Below are positions 8,753 to 16,730 of a stretch of DNA of 43,920 nucleotides, piece after piece. The stretch lies in contig JANXRL010000052.1 of assembly GCA_025352985.1 (NCBI GenBank), forward strand, positions 1 through 43,920. The letters are read 5' to 3'. Source of the stretch: Verrucomicrobiota bacterium (lineage in GTDB: Bacteria; Verrucomicrobiota; Verrucomicrobiia; Opitutales; Opitutaceae). The translations under genes were made by a program, and so were the position numbers. The notes beneath the pieces were generated by a model. That model made no database searches. It was not told the DNA's origin and was given only the letters and a program-made list of their open reading frames with translations. Position 1 is the first letter of the stretch; each line of letters starts with the position of its first letter.

Positions 8753-10414
8753 ATGAAACGCACCGCCTACCTCATCCTCGCCCTGTTCGGCTCGCTTGCG
8801 CTATCCGCCCAGACGCCGCCTTCCGCCGCGCAACCCTCGCCCGTCAACCAAGTTTTCCAGTTCATGCAGAGCGGCACCTGCAACGCCTGGAGCGACGGAC
8901 AGCCCTCGAAAGCGACGTCCTACCTCTGGATTCCCGAAAACTGCAAACGAGTGCGCGGCCTCCTCATCCTTTGCGCCAACGTCCCCGAGCACCGCCTCGT
9001 CGGGCATGAACTCATCCGCCGCGTCTGCGCCGCCAACGATCTCGCCATCGTCTGGAGCACGCCCAGCTTCATGAACTTCAAGCACACCGAGCCCGGCAAA
9101 AAAAAGATGCAAGATGAGCTGGAGACCACCGTCGGCTTCCTCCAGCAGCAACTCGACGCCCTCGCAAAAACCTCCGGCTACGACGAGATCGCCACCGCGC
9201 CCTGGCTCCCCATCGGCGAATCAGGCCATCTCCTCATGGTTGACGCCCTGGTTGAAACCAAACCCGAGCACTGCATCGCCGGCATCTGGCTCAAAAACAA
9301 CCACCTTCCTCCCAAAAACCGCACCGTCCCCGCCCTCGTCGTTTACGGCAGCGCCCAGGAATGGTCCCAAGACAAGTCCGACATCCGCACGAAATGGAAC
9401 GACATCGGCAAAGCCTATGACGGCGTCCTCGCCCAGCGCGCCAAAGCACCCGACTGGCCCTTGACCTATGTCATCGACGGACACAGCGGCCACTTCGACT
9501 GCTCCGAACGCCTTACGACCTATCTCGCCCGTTACATCGACTCCGTTTCCAAAGCCCGTATCTCCGACGACGGCAGCGCCGCCCTCAAGCCGATCAAGCT
9601 CGCCTCCGGCTTTTTCGCCGATCTTCCCGTTCCCGGCCACGAGGGCAAACCTGTCACGCCCGCGACCGCGCCCGCCCCGCTTCCGTGGTATTTCGACCAG
9701 GCCGCCGCCAGCGAGGCCCAGTCCTACGCCTCCATCAACTGGAAGGCCGAGACGCAGCTTCCCGTTTACCTCGACGAACAGGGCCGGGTTCTTCCCCACG
9801 ATTTCAACGGCATCGTGAGCCTGAAGACGCTCCCGTTCGAGGCCGATGGCGTTACTTTCAATGTGCGCGGCGCGCTCGCCGACACCATTCCCGACGGCTT
9901 CGTCAGCGCCGGTGAAAAACTCGCCAAGGCTCCCGGGCTGCCGACGTTCGAGTGGCTGTGCGGCCCGATCGAGCCGCTCGGCGGCGGACGTTTCCGCATC
10001 GCGCTCGACCGCGTCTGGCTCGGTGGCGGCGCGACCTACGTCGCGCTTCGTCACCCCGGCAACGCCACCATTCGCGCAGTCATTCAGCCCGCCGGCGTCG
10101 ATATTCGCGGCATGCGCGCCGCCCCCGGCGCCCCCCAGAAAATAACTTTTCCTGCCATGCCCGATATGCGGGCCGGAACCCCTTCGATTCCGCTCGCTGC
10201 CACGTCCGATTCCCGCCTGCCCGTTTCGTTCTTCGTGGTCGCAGGTCCCGCCATCGTTCGCGATGGAAAACTGGTTTTCACTCCCGTCCCGCCGCGCACG
10301 AAATTTCCGGTCGCCGTCACCGTGGCCGCTTGGCAATGGGGCCGCCGCGCCGACCCCGCCGTAAAGATCGCCGAGGTCGTGCAGCAAACCTTCCGCATCC
10401 TTCCGCCCAACTGA
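8753..10414 (+). CDS. Secreted alpha/beta-hydrolase with C-terminal beta domain (553 aa)
   Basis: Exported hydrolase with a signal peptide (MKRT start, LALSAQ cleavage). Residues 60-270 read as an alpha/beta-hydrolase: RGLLILCANVPEHR near the first strand, a nucleophile elbow GESGHL with Ser157, and DGHSGHFDCSE (242-252), which probably supplies the catalytic histidine. The second half (about 300-553) is beta-rich with many prolines and may be a sandwich or binding domain. I cannot name the family; feruloyl or acetyl esterase activity is plausible given CE20, GH43 and beta-helix neighbours. It sits between the two beta-helix genes with spacers of 28 and 46 bases, so it is probably in the same transcript. 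Confidence 0.72.
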   Translation: MKRTAYLILALFGSLALSAQTPPSAAQPSPVNQVFQFMQSGTCNAWSDGQPSKATSYLWIPENCKRVRGLLILCANVPEHRLVGHELIRRVCAANDLAIVWSTPSFMNFKHTEPGKKKMQDELETTVGFLQQQLDALAKTSGYDEIATAPWLPIGESGHLLMVDALVETKPEHCIAGIWLKNNHLPPKNRTVPALVVYGSAQEWSQDKSDIRTKWNDIGKAYDGVLAQRAKAPDWPLTYVIDGHSGHFDCSERLTTYLARYIDSVSKARISDDGSAALKPIKLASGFFADLPVPGHEGKPVTPATAPAPLPWYFDQAAASEAQSYASINWKAETQLPVYLDEQGRVLPHDFNGIVSLKTLPFEADGVTFNVRGALADTIPDGFVSAGEKLAKAPGLPTFEWLCGPIEPLGGGRFRIALDRVWLGGGATYVALRHPGNATIRAVIQPAGVDIRGMRAAPGAPQKITFPAMPDMRAGTPSIPLAATSDSRLPVSFFVVAGPAIVRDGKLVFTPVPPRTKFPVAVTVAAWQWGRRADPAVKIAEVVQQTFRILPPN

Positions 10415-10460
10415 TCCCCTGTCGGCCGCTACGCGCATTTTTCTCCCCTTAATCCCCATT

Positions 10461-12644
10461 ATGTCCTCCTCACGCTTCCTTAGTTTGGCGCTTCTTGCCA
10501 TCGCGGTCATGCCGTTCGCGTCCGCCGCGACCGACACTTTTGCCGCCCACCTTTACGTTTCACCCTCAGGCAACGACCAGTCCAGCGGCAAGACGCCCGC
10601 CGGCGCCTTCGCCACTCTCGGCCGCGCGCGTGACGAAATTCGCCACCTCAAAGCCTCCGGTCCGCTCCCGCGCGGCGGCGTGGCCGTCGAGATCGCTGGC
10701 GGAACCTATTCCCTCTCCGAATCCTTCGCGCTCACCGAGGCCGACTCAGGCACAGCCGACGCGCCGGTCGTTTATCGTGCCTTCAATAGCGAAAAGGTTC
10801 AGTTGCTCGGAGGACGCATCCTGCCGCTCTCCGCCTTCAAGCCCGTGACCGACGACGCCATGCTCGCGCGTCTCGACCCGGCCGCGCGCGGCCATGTGGT
10901 CGCCGCTTCCATTGCCGCGCTCGGTCTCACCCACGCCGGCCCGTTTCCTCCCAGCTTCAGCGACAGTGGCGGCATCTTTGAACTCTTCTGGGACGGCCGC
11001 CGCCTCCCCCTCTCCCGCTGGCCCAACGAGGGCTGGACGACCATGAAACGAGTCGTCGTTAACGGCGACAAAACCACGCCCGGCGCCTTCGAATACCGCG
11101 ACGACCGCCCTTCCCGCTGGTTGAAAAACCCCAACATCTGGCTGAAGGGTCAATGGCGCGTCGGCTGGGAAGACCCCGCGATGCGCGTCGCCAAGATCGA
11201 CCCGGCTGCCGGCACGATCACTTTTGCCACCGGCCTCTCTGCCGGTATCGGCAACAAATACACCCGCGATAAAAAAACCGGCGTCGGCCCCGGCAACGGC
11301 AAGGAGCCATGGTGCGTGCTCAACCTGCCCGAGGAGATTGATATCCCCGGCGAGTGGGCGATTGATTTCACGAGCCAGACCTTGTTCTTCTGGCCGCCCG
11401 CCGCGAAGGGAGACCTCATGGTTTCGCAGCTCGACCAGCCGATGATCTCCGCCAACGGCGCAGCACATGTGCGCTTCGTCGGCCTTACGCTCGAGGCTTC
11501 GCTCGGCGACGGCATCGTGCTGCAAAACGTCGATTCGGTCCTCGTCGCCGGCTGCACGATCCGCAACCTTTCCAAGAATGCCGTTATCCTCGACGGCCGC
11601 CGTAGCGGCGTGCAGAGCTGCGACCTCTCGCTGCTCGGCGAAGGCGGCGTGATGGTTTCCGGCGGCGACAAAAAATCGCTCACGCCTTCGGAAAACTTCG
11701 TCCTCAACAACCATATTCACAACTACGGCGTGTTGAAGGCCATGTATTCCGCCGCCGTGAACACCGGCTTCGGCGGCATCAATGCCGGCGGCAAACGTGA
11801 TGCCGTCGGCATCCGCGTCGCCCATAACCTCATTCACGACGCACCGCGCGACGCCGTCCTCGTCTCCGGCCAGGACAATGTTTTTGAGTTCAACGAAATC
11901 TACAACTGCGGCTTCGCCTCCGCCGATGTCGGCGCGTTCTACTCCTGGCTCGATTGGACCATCCGCGCCACCATCCGCTACAACTACGTTCACGACACCG
12001 TCGGCGGCGTGAATCCCGACGACGGCGCCGCCGGCATGACCGTTTTTGGCAACGTCTTCGTCGGCCCGCGCACCGGCGTGTGGATCGCCTCCGGTCCGGA
12101 CCAAATCATCGACAACAACATCTTCGTGAAGGACGAAGGCCCGGTCTTCGGCATCGACGACCGCGGTGCCGGTCGCGGCTACGCGACCAATCCGAAATTG
12201 ATCAAGGGCGTCGAGGCCATCGCGCCGACCAAGGCTCCGTGGGCGAAGCGCTTCCCCGAGATGGTAACGCTGCTCGCCGACCATCCCGAGCTGCCACTGC
12301 GCAACCGTTTCGTCCGCAATCTCGTCGTGATTCCGAAGGGCGAACCCGTCGTCCTCAAGATGAGCAAGGCCAACCAGACCAACCCGAAGCTCTTCTTTCA
12401 GGCGGACAACTACGTGACGGCTGACGACCCCGGCTTCGTCAACGCCGCCAAGGGCAACTACGCGCTCAAACTGAGTTCGTCCGTTTTTCAAAAAATCCCC
12501 GGCTTCAAACCCATTCCCTTTGACCAGATCGGCCTTCAGCTCGACGCCTACCGCCGCACCTTGCCCGCGAACGCTTCGAGCGCGACGGCCCCCGGCGAGA
12601 CCGCGCCCCCTCAACCCGACCAGATCAAAAACTTCGGCACCTAA
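10461..12644 (+). CDS. Second secreted right-handed beta-helix protein, GH141-like (727 aa)
   Basis: Paralogue in architecture of the gene at 6508. It has a signal peptide to about residue 22, then LYVSPSGNDQSSG and GGTYSLSESF, followed by an inserted domain with PLSRWPNEGW near 195 and a segment around 280-310 (WAIDFTSQTLFFWPP) equivalent to the LDRKAGYIYY region of the other copy. Helix coils run from about 325 to 560 with stacked motifs such as FEFNEIYNCGF and RYNYVHDTVGG. It lacks the extra C-terminal sandwich and ends with a proline/alanine-rich tail. Two divergent copies in one locus suggest different linkages in the same polymer. GH141-type assignment is from the overall pattern, and catalytic residues are not identified. 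Confidence 0.82.
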   Translation: MSSSRFLSLALLAIAVMPFASAATDTFAAHLYVSPSGNDQSSGKTPAGAFATLGRARDEIRHLKASGPLPRGGVAVEIAGGTYSLSESFALTEADSGTADAPVVYRAFNSEKVQLLGGRILPLSAFKPVTDDAMLARLDPAARGHVVAASIAALGLTHAGPFPPSFSDSGGIFELFWDGRRLPLSRWPNEGWTTMKRVVVNGDKTTPGAFEYRDDRPSRWLKNPNIWLKGQWRVGWEDPAMRVAKIDPAAGTITFATGLSAGIGNKYTRDKKTGVGPGNGKEPWCVLNLPEEIDIPGEWAIDFTSQTLFFWPPAAKGDLMVSQLDQPMISANGAAHVRFVGLTLEASLGDGIVLQNVDSVLVAGCTIRNLSKNAVILDGRRSGVQSCDLSLLGEGGVMVSGGDKKSLTPSENFVLNNHIHNYGVLKAMYSAAVNTGFGGINAGGKRDAVGIRVAHNLIHDAPRDAVLVSGQDNVFEFNEIYNCGFASADVGAFYSWLDWTIRATIRYNYVHDTVGGVNPDDGAAGMTVFGNVFVGPRTGVWIASGPDQIIDNNIFVKDEGPVFGIDDRGAGRGYATNPKLIKGVEAIAPTKAPWAKRFPEMVTLLADHPELPLRNRFVRNLVVIPKGEPVVLKMSKANQTNPKLFFQADNYVTADDPGFVNAAKGNYALKLSSSVFQKIPGFKPIPFDQIGLQLDAYRRTLPANASSATAPGETAPPQPDQIKNFGT

Positions 12645-12663
12645 TCTTCCTTAAACCCACCTC

Positions 12664-14280
12664 ATGCACTCTCCAAAAATTATTCTCATCGGCCTGCTCT
12701 CGTGCTCGTGCCTGCACGCCGAGGTCAAGCTCCCTGCCTTTTTCACCGACCACATGGTCCTCCAGCGCGACATCCCCGCGCCCGTGTGGGGCACCGCCGC
12801 CCCCGGCGAAAAGGTCGCCGTTCAATTCGCCGGCCAGTCCGTCTCCGTCACCGCCGGCGCCGACGGCCGCTGGCTCGCCAAGTTCACCCCGCTCAAAGCC
12901 TCCGCCTCGCCTCAGGTTCTTACGGTGCGCGGCACCAACACCGTTGCGATCAACGACGTTGTCGTCGGCGATGTCTGGCTCGCCTCCGGCCAGTCCAACA
13001 TGGGTTCGTCCATGAACTCCGGCTCCGCCGCCAACGCCCTGCCCGAAGCCGGCGACCCGCTGCTGCGTTTCTTCAACGTCACCAAGACCGTGGCCGCCGA
13101 ACCGCAGGCCGATGTGAAGGGCAAGTGGGAACCGTCCACGCCCGAGGCTGCGAAAAACTTTTCCGCCGTCGCCTACTTCTTCGCCAAGGAAATCCGCAAG
13201 ACGCAGAATGTGCCCGTCGGCGTGTTCAACGGCCCCTGGGGTGGCACGCCCGTCCGCACGTGGATGAGCCTCCAAAGCCTGAGCGTCGACCCCGCCGTCG
13301 CCAAGACGCTCGCCGAATGGGAGTCCGCCCTCGCCAAACACGACGCCGTGAAGGACAAGCCCGAGCTCATGGTCGCCTACTACAAGGAAATGAAAGATTG
13401 GGAAACCAACGTGCAGCCCGGCATGAAAGCCGCCAAACTTGCCGGCCAGCCTGCGCCCGCCAACGCCCGGCCCGAGCCCGAGGTGCCCGATCCCATCGCG
13501 ATGCCGTCTTCTTCCAAGCGTCCGTCCACGCCGACGATTTCCTACAACGGCATGATCGCGCCCCTCGTGCCCTACGCGCTACGCGGCTTTATCTGGTATC
13601 AGGGCGAGGCCGACGCCAGCCACGGGCTAGACTATCGCGCGCTCTTCCCCGCGCTCATCCAAGGTTGGCGCGCCGCCTGGAAGCAGGGTGATCTGCCGTT
13701 TCTCTACGTGCAGCTACCCGCCAACGGCAAGGACACCGTGCCTGTCGCCACCTCGGCCAACACCGTCCCCTGGCTGCGCGAGGCGCAGGCGATGGCGTTG
13801 CGACTGCCTGCCACCGGCATGGCGGTGACTCTGGAAATCGGCGATCCCGTCAACGTCCATCCCGACAACAAGGTTCACGCCGGCCACCGCCTCGCCCTCG
13901 TTGCCCGCGAAAAAGTCTACGGCGAGAAAATCGCCGGCACGAGCCCGCTCTACCTCGACCACACCGTCGCAGGCAACGCGGTCCGCGTGCGCTTCGCCAA
14001 CACCGGCGGCGGCCTCGTCGTCGGCACGGCGCCGTGGCGCGCCGCCGGAGTTGAACCCTTGCCGACCGACCACCTCGTCGGCTTCTACATCGCCGGCGAA
14101 GACAAACAATGGGTCGAGGCCGCCGCCCGCATCGAGAAGGATTCCGTCGTCGTTTCCGCCCCGTCCGTGGCCAAGCCCGTCGCCGTGCGCTACGGCTGGG
14201 CCAGTTCGCCCGGCGTAAACCTCTACAACAAGGAGGGCCTGCCTGTGGGTCCCTTCCGCACCGACGACTGGGCCAAGTAA
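12664..14280 (+). CDS. Secreted CE20/sialate O-acetylesterase-type esterase, short form (538 aa)
   Basis: Exported acetyl esterase with the same core as the 668-aa paralogue. The signal peptide ends at LHAE near residue 19. A beta-sandwich with LQRDIPAPVWG and ADGRWLA leads into GQSNM (Ser111), WYQGEAD from Trp311, and NVHPDNK with His399. Between these it carries a Lys/Glu-rich helical segment (about 205-285) instead of the jelly-roll insert of the other copy. It is the last exported enzyme before the cytoplasmic GH43_11-type beta-xylosidase, which begins 27 bases downstream. Deacetylation by this protein would open acetylated xylo-oligosaccharides to that enzyme. Family is firm, exact substrate inferred. 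Confidence 0.9.
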   Translation: MHSPKIILIGLLSCSCLHAEVKLPAFFTDHMVLQRDIPAPVWGTAAPGEKVAVQFAGQSVSVTAGADGRWLAKFTPLKASASPQVLTVRGTNTVAINDVVVGDVWLASGQSNMGSSMNSGSAANALPEAGDPLLRFFNVTKTVAAEPQADVKGKWEPSTPEAAKNFSAVAYFFAKEIRKTQNVPVGVFNGPWGGTPVRTWMSLQSLSVDPAVAKTLAEWESALAKHDAVKDKPELMVAYYKEMKDWETNVQPGMKAAKLAGQPAPANARPEPEVPDPIAMPSSSKRPSTPTISYNGMIAPLVPYALRGFIWYQGEADASHGLDYRALFPALIQGWRAAWKQGDLPFLYVQLPANGKDTVPVATSANTVPWLREAQAMALRLPATGMAVTLEIGDPVNVHPDNKVHAGHRLALVAREKVYGEKIAGTSPLYLDHTVAGNAVRVRFANTGGGLVVGTAPWRAAGVEPLPTDHLVGFYIAGEDKQWVEAAARIEKDSVVVSAPSVAKPVAVRYGWASSPGVNLYNKEGLPVGPFRTDDWAK

Positions 14281-14307
14281 ACTCCCGCCGCCATGCCGCC
14301 CGCTCTT

Positions 14308-15915
14308 ATGATCAACAATCCTGTCCTCACCGGTTTTCATCCCGATCCCTCCATCTGCCGGGTCGGCGACGATTTCTACATCGCGACGTCCACTTTCGAG
14401 TGGTTTCCAGGCGTGCGCATCTATCACTCGCGCGATCTCGCCAACTGGCATCTGGTCGGCTCCGCACTGGATCGCGTTTCCCAGCTCGACATGCGCGGCT
14501 GCCAAAACTCCGGCGGCGTCTGGGCGCCGTGCCTCACCCATGCTGACGGACGCTTCTGGTTGCTTTACACCAACGTCCGCCACCACGCCGCCGGCGTCGT
14601 GATCGACACGCCCAACTACCTCGTGACCGCCGAGCGCATAGAGGGCCCGTGGAGCGAGCCGGTGTTTCTCAACTCAAACGGTTTTGATCCCAGCCTCTTT
14701 CACGACGACGACGGCCGGAAATACGTCGTCGAAATGCAAATGGGCGAGGCCGCCACGGCGCGGCGCTTCGATGGTATCCTCATTCAAGAATACGACGCCG
14801 CCGCAGGCCGCTTGCTCGGTGATCCGGTGAAAATCTGGGAGGGCAGTCCCATCGGCATCACCGAGGGTCCGCACATCCTCAAGAAGGACGGCTGGTATTA
14901 TCTCATCACCGCCGAGGGCGGCACGTCCGTGCGTCATGCCATCAGCGTTTGTCGCAGCCGTAGTCTCTACGGCCCATACGAGCTGCATCCGCAAAACCCA
15001 ATCCTCACCGCCTATCAAAAAGAACACCTGAAACTCTGGTCCACCGGGCACGGCTGCTTTGTCGATACTCCGCGTGGCGAGTGGTTCACCGTGCATCTCT
15101 GCCACCGTCCACTGCAACGTCCCGGCCGTATGGTCCTCGACCGCGAGGAAAACAAATCCGTCCCGCTCGGTCGCGAGACATGCATCCAAAAACTCCGCTG
15201 GGACGCCGACGGCTGGCCGCGCCTCGCTCACGGCGACAACTCGCCGCGCGACACTGTAGAAGTGGATCTGCCTGCGCATCCCCGGCCCGCCGAACCCGGT
15301 CGCGTCGAGTTCGTCGGCCCCGCCTTGCCGCCGGTTTTTCAAACTCTCCGCGAGCCGCCGGATGCGTCGTGGCTGAGTTTCACGCGCCGCCCGGGCTGGC
15401 TCAGCCTGCGCGGCCGCGACTCTCTTGCCTCGACGTTCGACCAAAGCCTTGTCGCGCGCCGCCTCCAGCACCACAACGCCTCCGCCGAGACACTGCTTAG
15501 TTTCTCGCCGCGTAACTTCAAGCAGGCCGCCGGCCTCATCGCCTACTACGACCGGTTCCACTACCACTATTTACGCGTCACCGGCGCGGGACCCGGGCGC
15601 GCCAAGCTCGGCGTGTATTCCTCGGAGAACACCAAGGTCTCCCGTCACGAAGTCGCCGAGTTCCCCGTCGAGGCTGCCGCCGCCGGCGTGCGCCTGCGCA
15701 TGGAAATGCTCGGCGTCGAGCTTCGCTTCGCCTACGCCCTCGGTGCGGCCGGCGCGTGGCAGTTAGTTGACCGCGTGTTTGAGTCCACCGTGTGTGGTGA
15801 CTGGGTTTCGCCGCACAGCAGTTTCACGGGCACGTTCTGGGGCGTGTGCTGCCAGGATATGGCCACGCGCGACGCCTGGGCGGAGTTTGGCTTCCTTGAT
15901 TATAAGGTCCTCTAG
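14308..15915 (+). CDS. xynB: Beta-xylosidase, GH43 subfamily 11 type (535 aa)
   Basis: Inverting exo-1,4-beta-xylosidase of the XynB/SXA type, releasing xylose from xylo-oligosaccharides in the cytoplasm (no signal peptide). With the start at 14308 the protein begins MINNPVLTGFHPDPS, the standard N-terminus, and the catalytic triad falls at Asp13 (HPDPS), Asp127 (GFDPSLF) and Glu186 (TEGPH), almost the spacing of characterised members. An in-frame ATG at 14293 would add five residues and cannot be excluded. The second half (about 320-535) is the usual C-terminal beta-sandwich, ending FTGTFWGVCCQDM. It closes the intact part of the CAZyme run; the next gene, which overlaps its end, is a broken esterase. 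Confidence 0.92.
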   Translation: MINNPVLTGFHPDPSICRVGDDFYIATSTFEWFPGVRIYHSRDLANWHLVGSALDRVSQLDMRGCQNSGGVWAPCLTHADGRFWLLYTNVRHHAAGVVIDTPNYLVTAERIEGPWSEPVFLNSNGFDPSLFHDDDGRKYVVEMQMGEAATARRFDGILIQEYDAAAGRLLGDPVKIWEGSPIGITEGPHILKKDGWYYLITAEGGTSVRHAISVCRSRSLYGPYELHPQNPILTAYQKEHLKLWSTGHGCFVDTPRGEWFTVHLCHRPLQRPGRMVLDREENKSVPLGRETCIQKLRWDADGWPRLAHGDNSPRDTVEVDLPAHPRPAEPGRVEFVGPALPPVFQTLREPPDASWLSFTRRPGWLSLRGRDSLASTFDQSLVARRLQHHNASAETLLSFSPRNFKQAAGLIAYYDRFHYHYLRVTGAGPGRAKLGVYSSENTKVSRHEVAEFPVEAAAAGVRLRMEMLGVELRFAYALGAAGAWQLVDRVFESTVCGDWVSPHSSFTGTFWGVCCQDMATRDAWAEFGFLDYKVL

Positions 15916-16295
15916 TTTCCGCTTTCTGTCGGTCGGCCTGCTGCTGGCGCTCGCGGCGTTCGTGCGGGCCGACGTCACGCCGAACGCCTTGTTCTGCGAC
16001 CATGCCGTGCTCCAGCGCGACAGGGCGATTCCCGTCTGGGGCAAGGCCGGTCCCGGTGAAAAGATCGCCGTGCGCCTCGGCGGGAAGATCGAGGCGACCA
16101 CCACCGCCGGGCCGGATGGCCGCTGGCGGGTGCGCCTTCCCGGGCAGCCGGCCGGCGGTCCGTTCAAACTGGTCATCGAGGGCTGAAACCGCATCGAGCT
16201 GGGCGACGTGTGGGTGGGTGAAGTCCGGCTCTGCGGCGGCCAATCCAACATGGAGCGCGAGCTTGGACTCCGCCGGGGACAGCAGCCGATTGATA
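15896..16295 (+). pseudogene. Truncated CE20/sialate O-acetylesterase remnant
   Basis: Only the first 130 or so codons of a third CE20-type esterase remain. A TTG at 15896 gives a signal-peptide-like start (SVGLLLALAAFVRAD), then ALFCDHAVLQRDRAIPVWG and GPDGRWR as in the two intact copies. A TGA at 16184-16186 interrupts the frame just before RIELGDVWVGEV, the catalytic block GGQSNME survives, and after it the expected LDSAGDSS continues only in the next frame (from 16263), which is a frameshift. Recognisable sequence stops near 16295, about 30 bases before the 3' end of the tRNA-Ile gene on the other strand, so some 450-500 codons are missing. It cannot make an active esterase. Confidence 0.85.
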
Positions 16296-16324
16296 ACTCT
16301 GCTCTTCGGTGGACGGGTCTTTGT

Positions 16325-16622
16325 TGGTGGGCCCTGCGGGATTCGAACCCGCAACCAAGGGATTATGCTTACCGCTTCGGCTTTCGCCGCCGATCCGCCG
16401 CCGGATCGTTCGTGGTCTGGACCATGCCTTCACCATGTCGCCCGTGCGATTTAGGTGGGTGATTATGGCCTCTACACCTTCGAGCGGTTGCGGACACCGC
16501 TCGCTTGGCTCGGCGTTGGGAGTTTAAACCGTTCACCGAAGTTACACCTGACTACCGTCGCGTTTCCGCGCCGGCGACCCGATTTCTCAAGTCCCCTGCT
16601 CTGACCATTGAGCTAAAGGCCC
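16325..16622 (-). tRNA. tRNA-Ile(CAU), split by an intron in the anticodon loop
   Basis: Exon 1 is 16622-16590 and exon 2 is 16367-16325; joined they make a 76-nt tRNA with CCA encoded. Acceptor GGGCCUU pairs with AGGGCCC, the D arm is GCUC/GAGC, the anticodon stem is GGGGA/UCCCU, the loop is CUCAUAA, and the T arm is GCGGG-UUCGAAU-CCCGC. The CAU anticodon with AGAGCA..GACUCAUAAUC..CUUGG matches the minor tRNA-Ile, whose C34 is changed to lysidine by TilS to read AUA, rather than Met or initiator tRNA. The gene is interrupted between U33 and C34 by the 222-nt group I intron listed separately, so splicing is required for function. It lies 82 bases downstream of the glycosyltransferase gene, same strand. 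Confidence 0.95.
16368..16589 (-). ncRNA. Group I intron (IC3-like), 222 nt, in tRNA-Ile
   Basis: Self-splicing intron without an ORF. Numbering from its first base (16589): the 5' exon end GACU plus intron 1-3 pairs with 8-14, placing the exon U in the required U.G wobble at G11 and closing P1 with a GAAA loop. P2 is 16-23/28-35, also GAAA-capped. P3 core GGUG 42-45/CACC 129-132. P4 50-55/76-81 (UUCGGU/GCCGAG). P6 87-93/103-109. P7 120-124/166-170 (GGCCA/UGGUC). P8 133-136/156-159 with an inner TCGC/GCGA stem. P9 182-188/193-199, then a GAAA-capped hairpin 201-212. It ends in the omega G (AAG). Blocks such as GCCGAGCCAAGC, GAAGGTGTAGAG and CACCCACCTAA match, from memory, the Azoarcus tRNA-Ile ribozyme. 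Confidence 0.95.
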
Positions 16623-16730
16623 GACACAACAAAGAACGCGGTTACCTTCGTCATCGGCGCGAGGAGCTGCAAGCTCAACGTGACGCCGGGCGCGCCGTCG
16701 GTCGTCAACCGTGTTGCCATTCAACCGTGA
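16623..16730 (+). pseudogene. Possible C-terminal remnant of a lost + strand gene
   Basis: An open frame without a start runs from the tRNA boundary to a TGA at 16728-16730 and reads like a normal protein end: ...NAVTFVIGARSCKLNVTP, then GAPSVVNRVAIQP. Codon third positions are mostly G/C as in the CAZyme genes. It overlaps the 3' end of the convergent glycosyltransferase gene by 26 bases. Together with the truncated esterase on the other side of the tRNA, it suggests that the tRNA-Ile region replaced or was juxtaposed into a stretch of + strand genes. I do not recognise the family, and a chance open frame of this length is possible. Confidence 0.3.

Noticed and set aside
10746-12614. 622-codon open frame opposite the second beta-helix gene
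   Set aside because: Long antisense frames are expected in GC-rich coding DNA. It has no family features, while the + frame has a signal peptide and helix repeats. The same holds for 7159-8646, 1043-2137 and similar frames.
16309-16527. Small + strand ORF starting MDGSLLVGPAGFEPATK
   Set aside because: It reads the complement of the tRNA-Ile 3' half and intron; this kind of peptide is a well-known artefact of translating across tRNA genes.
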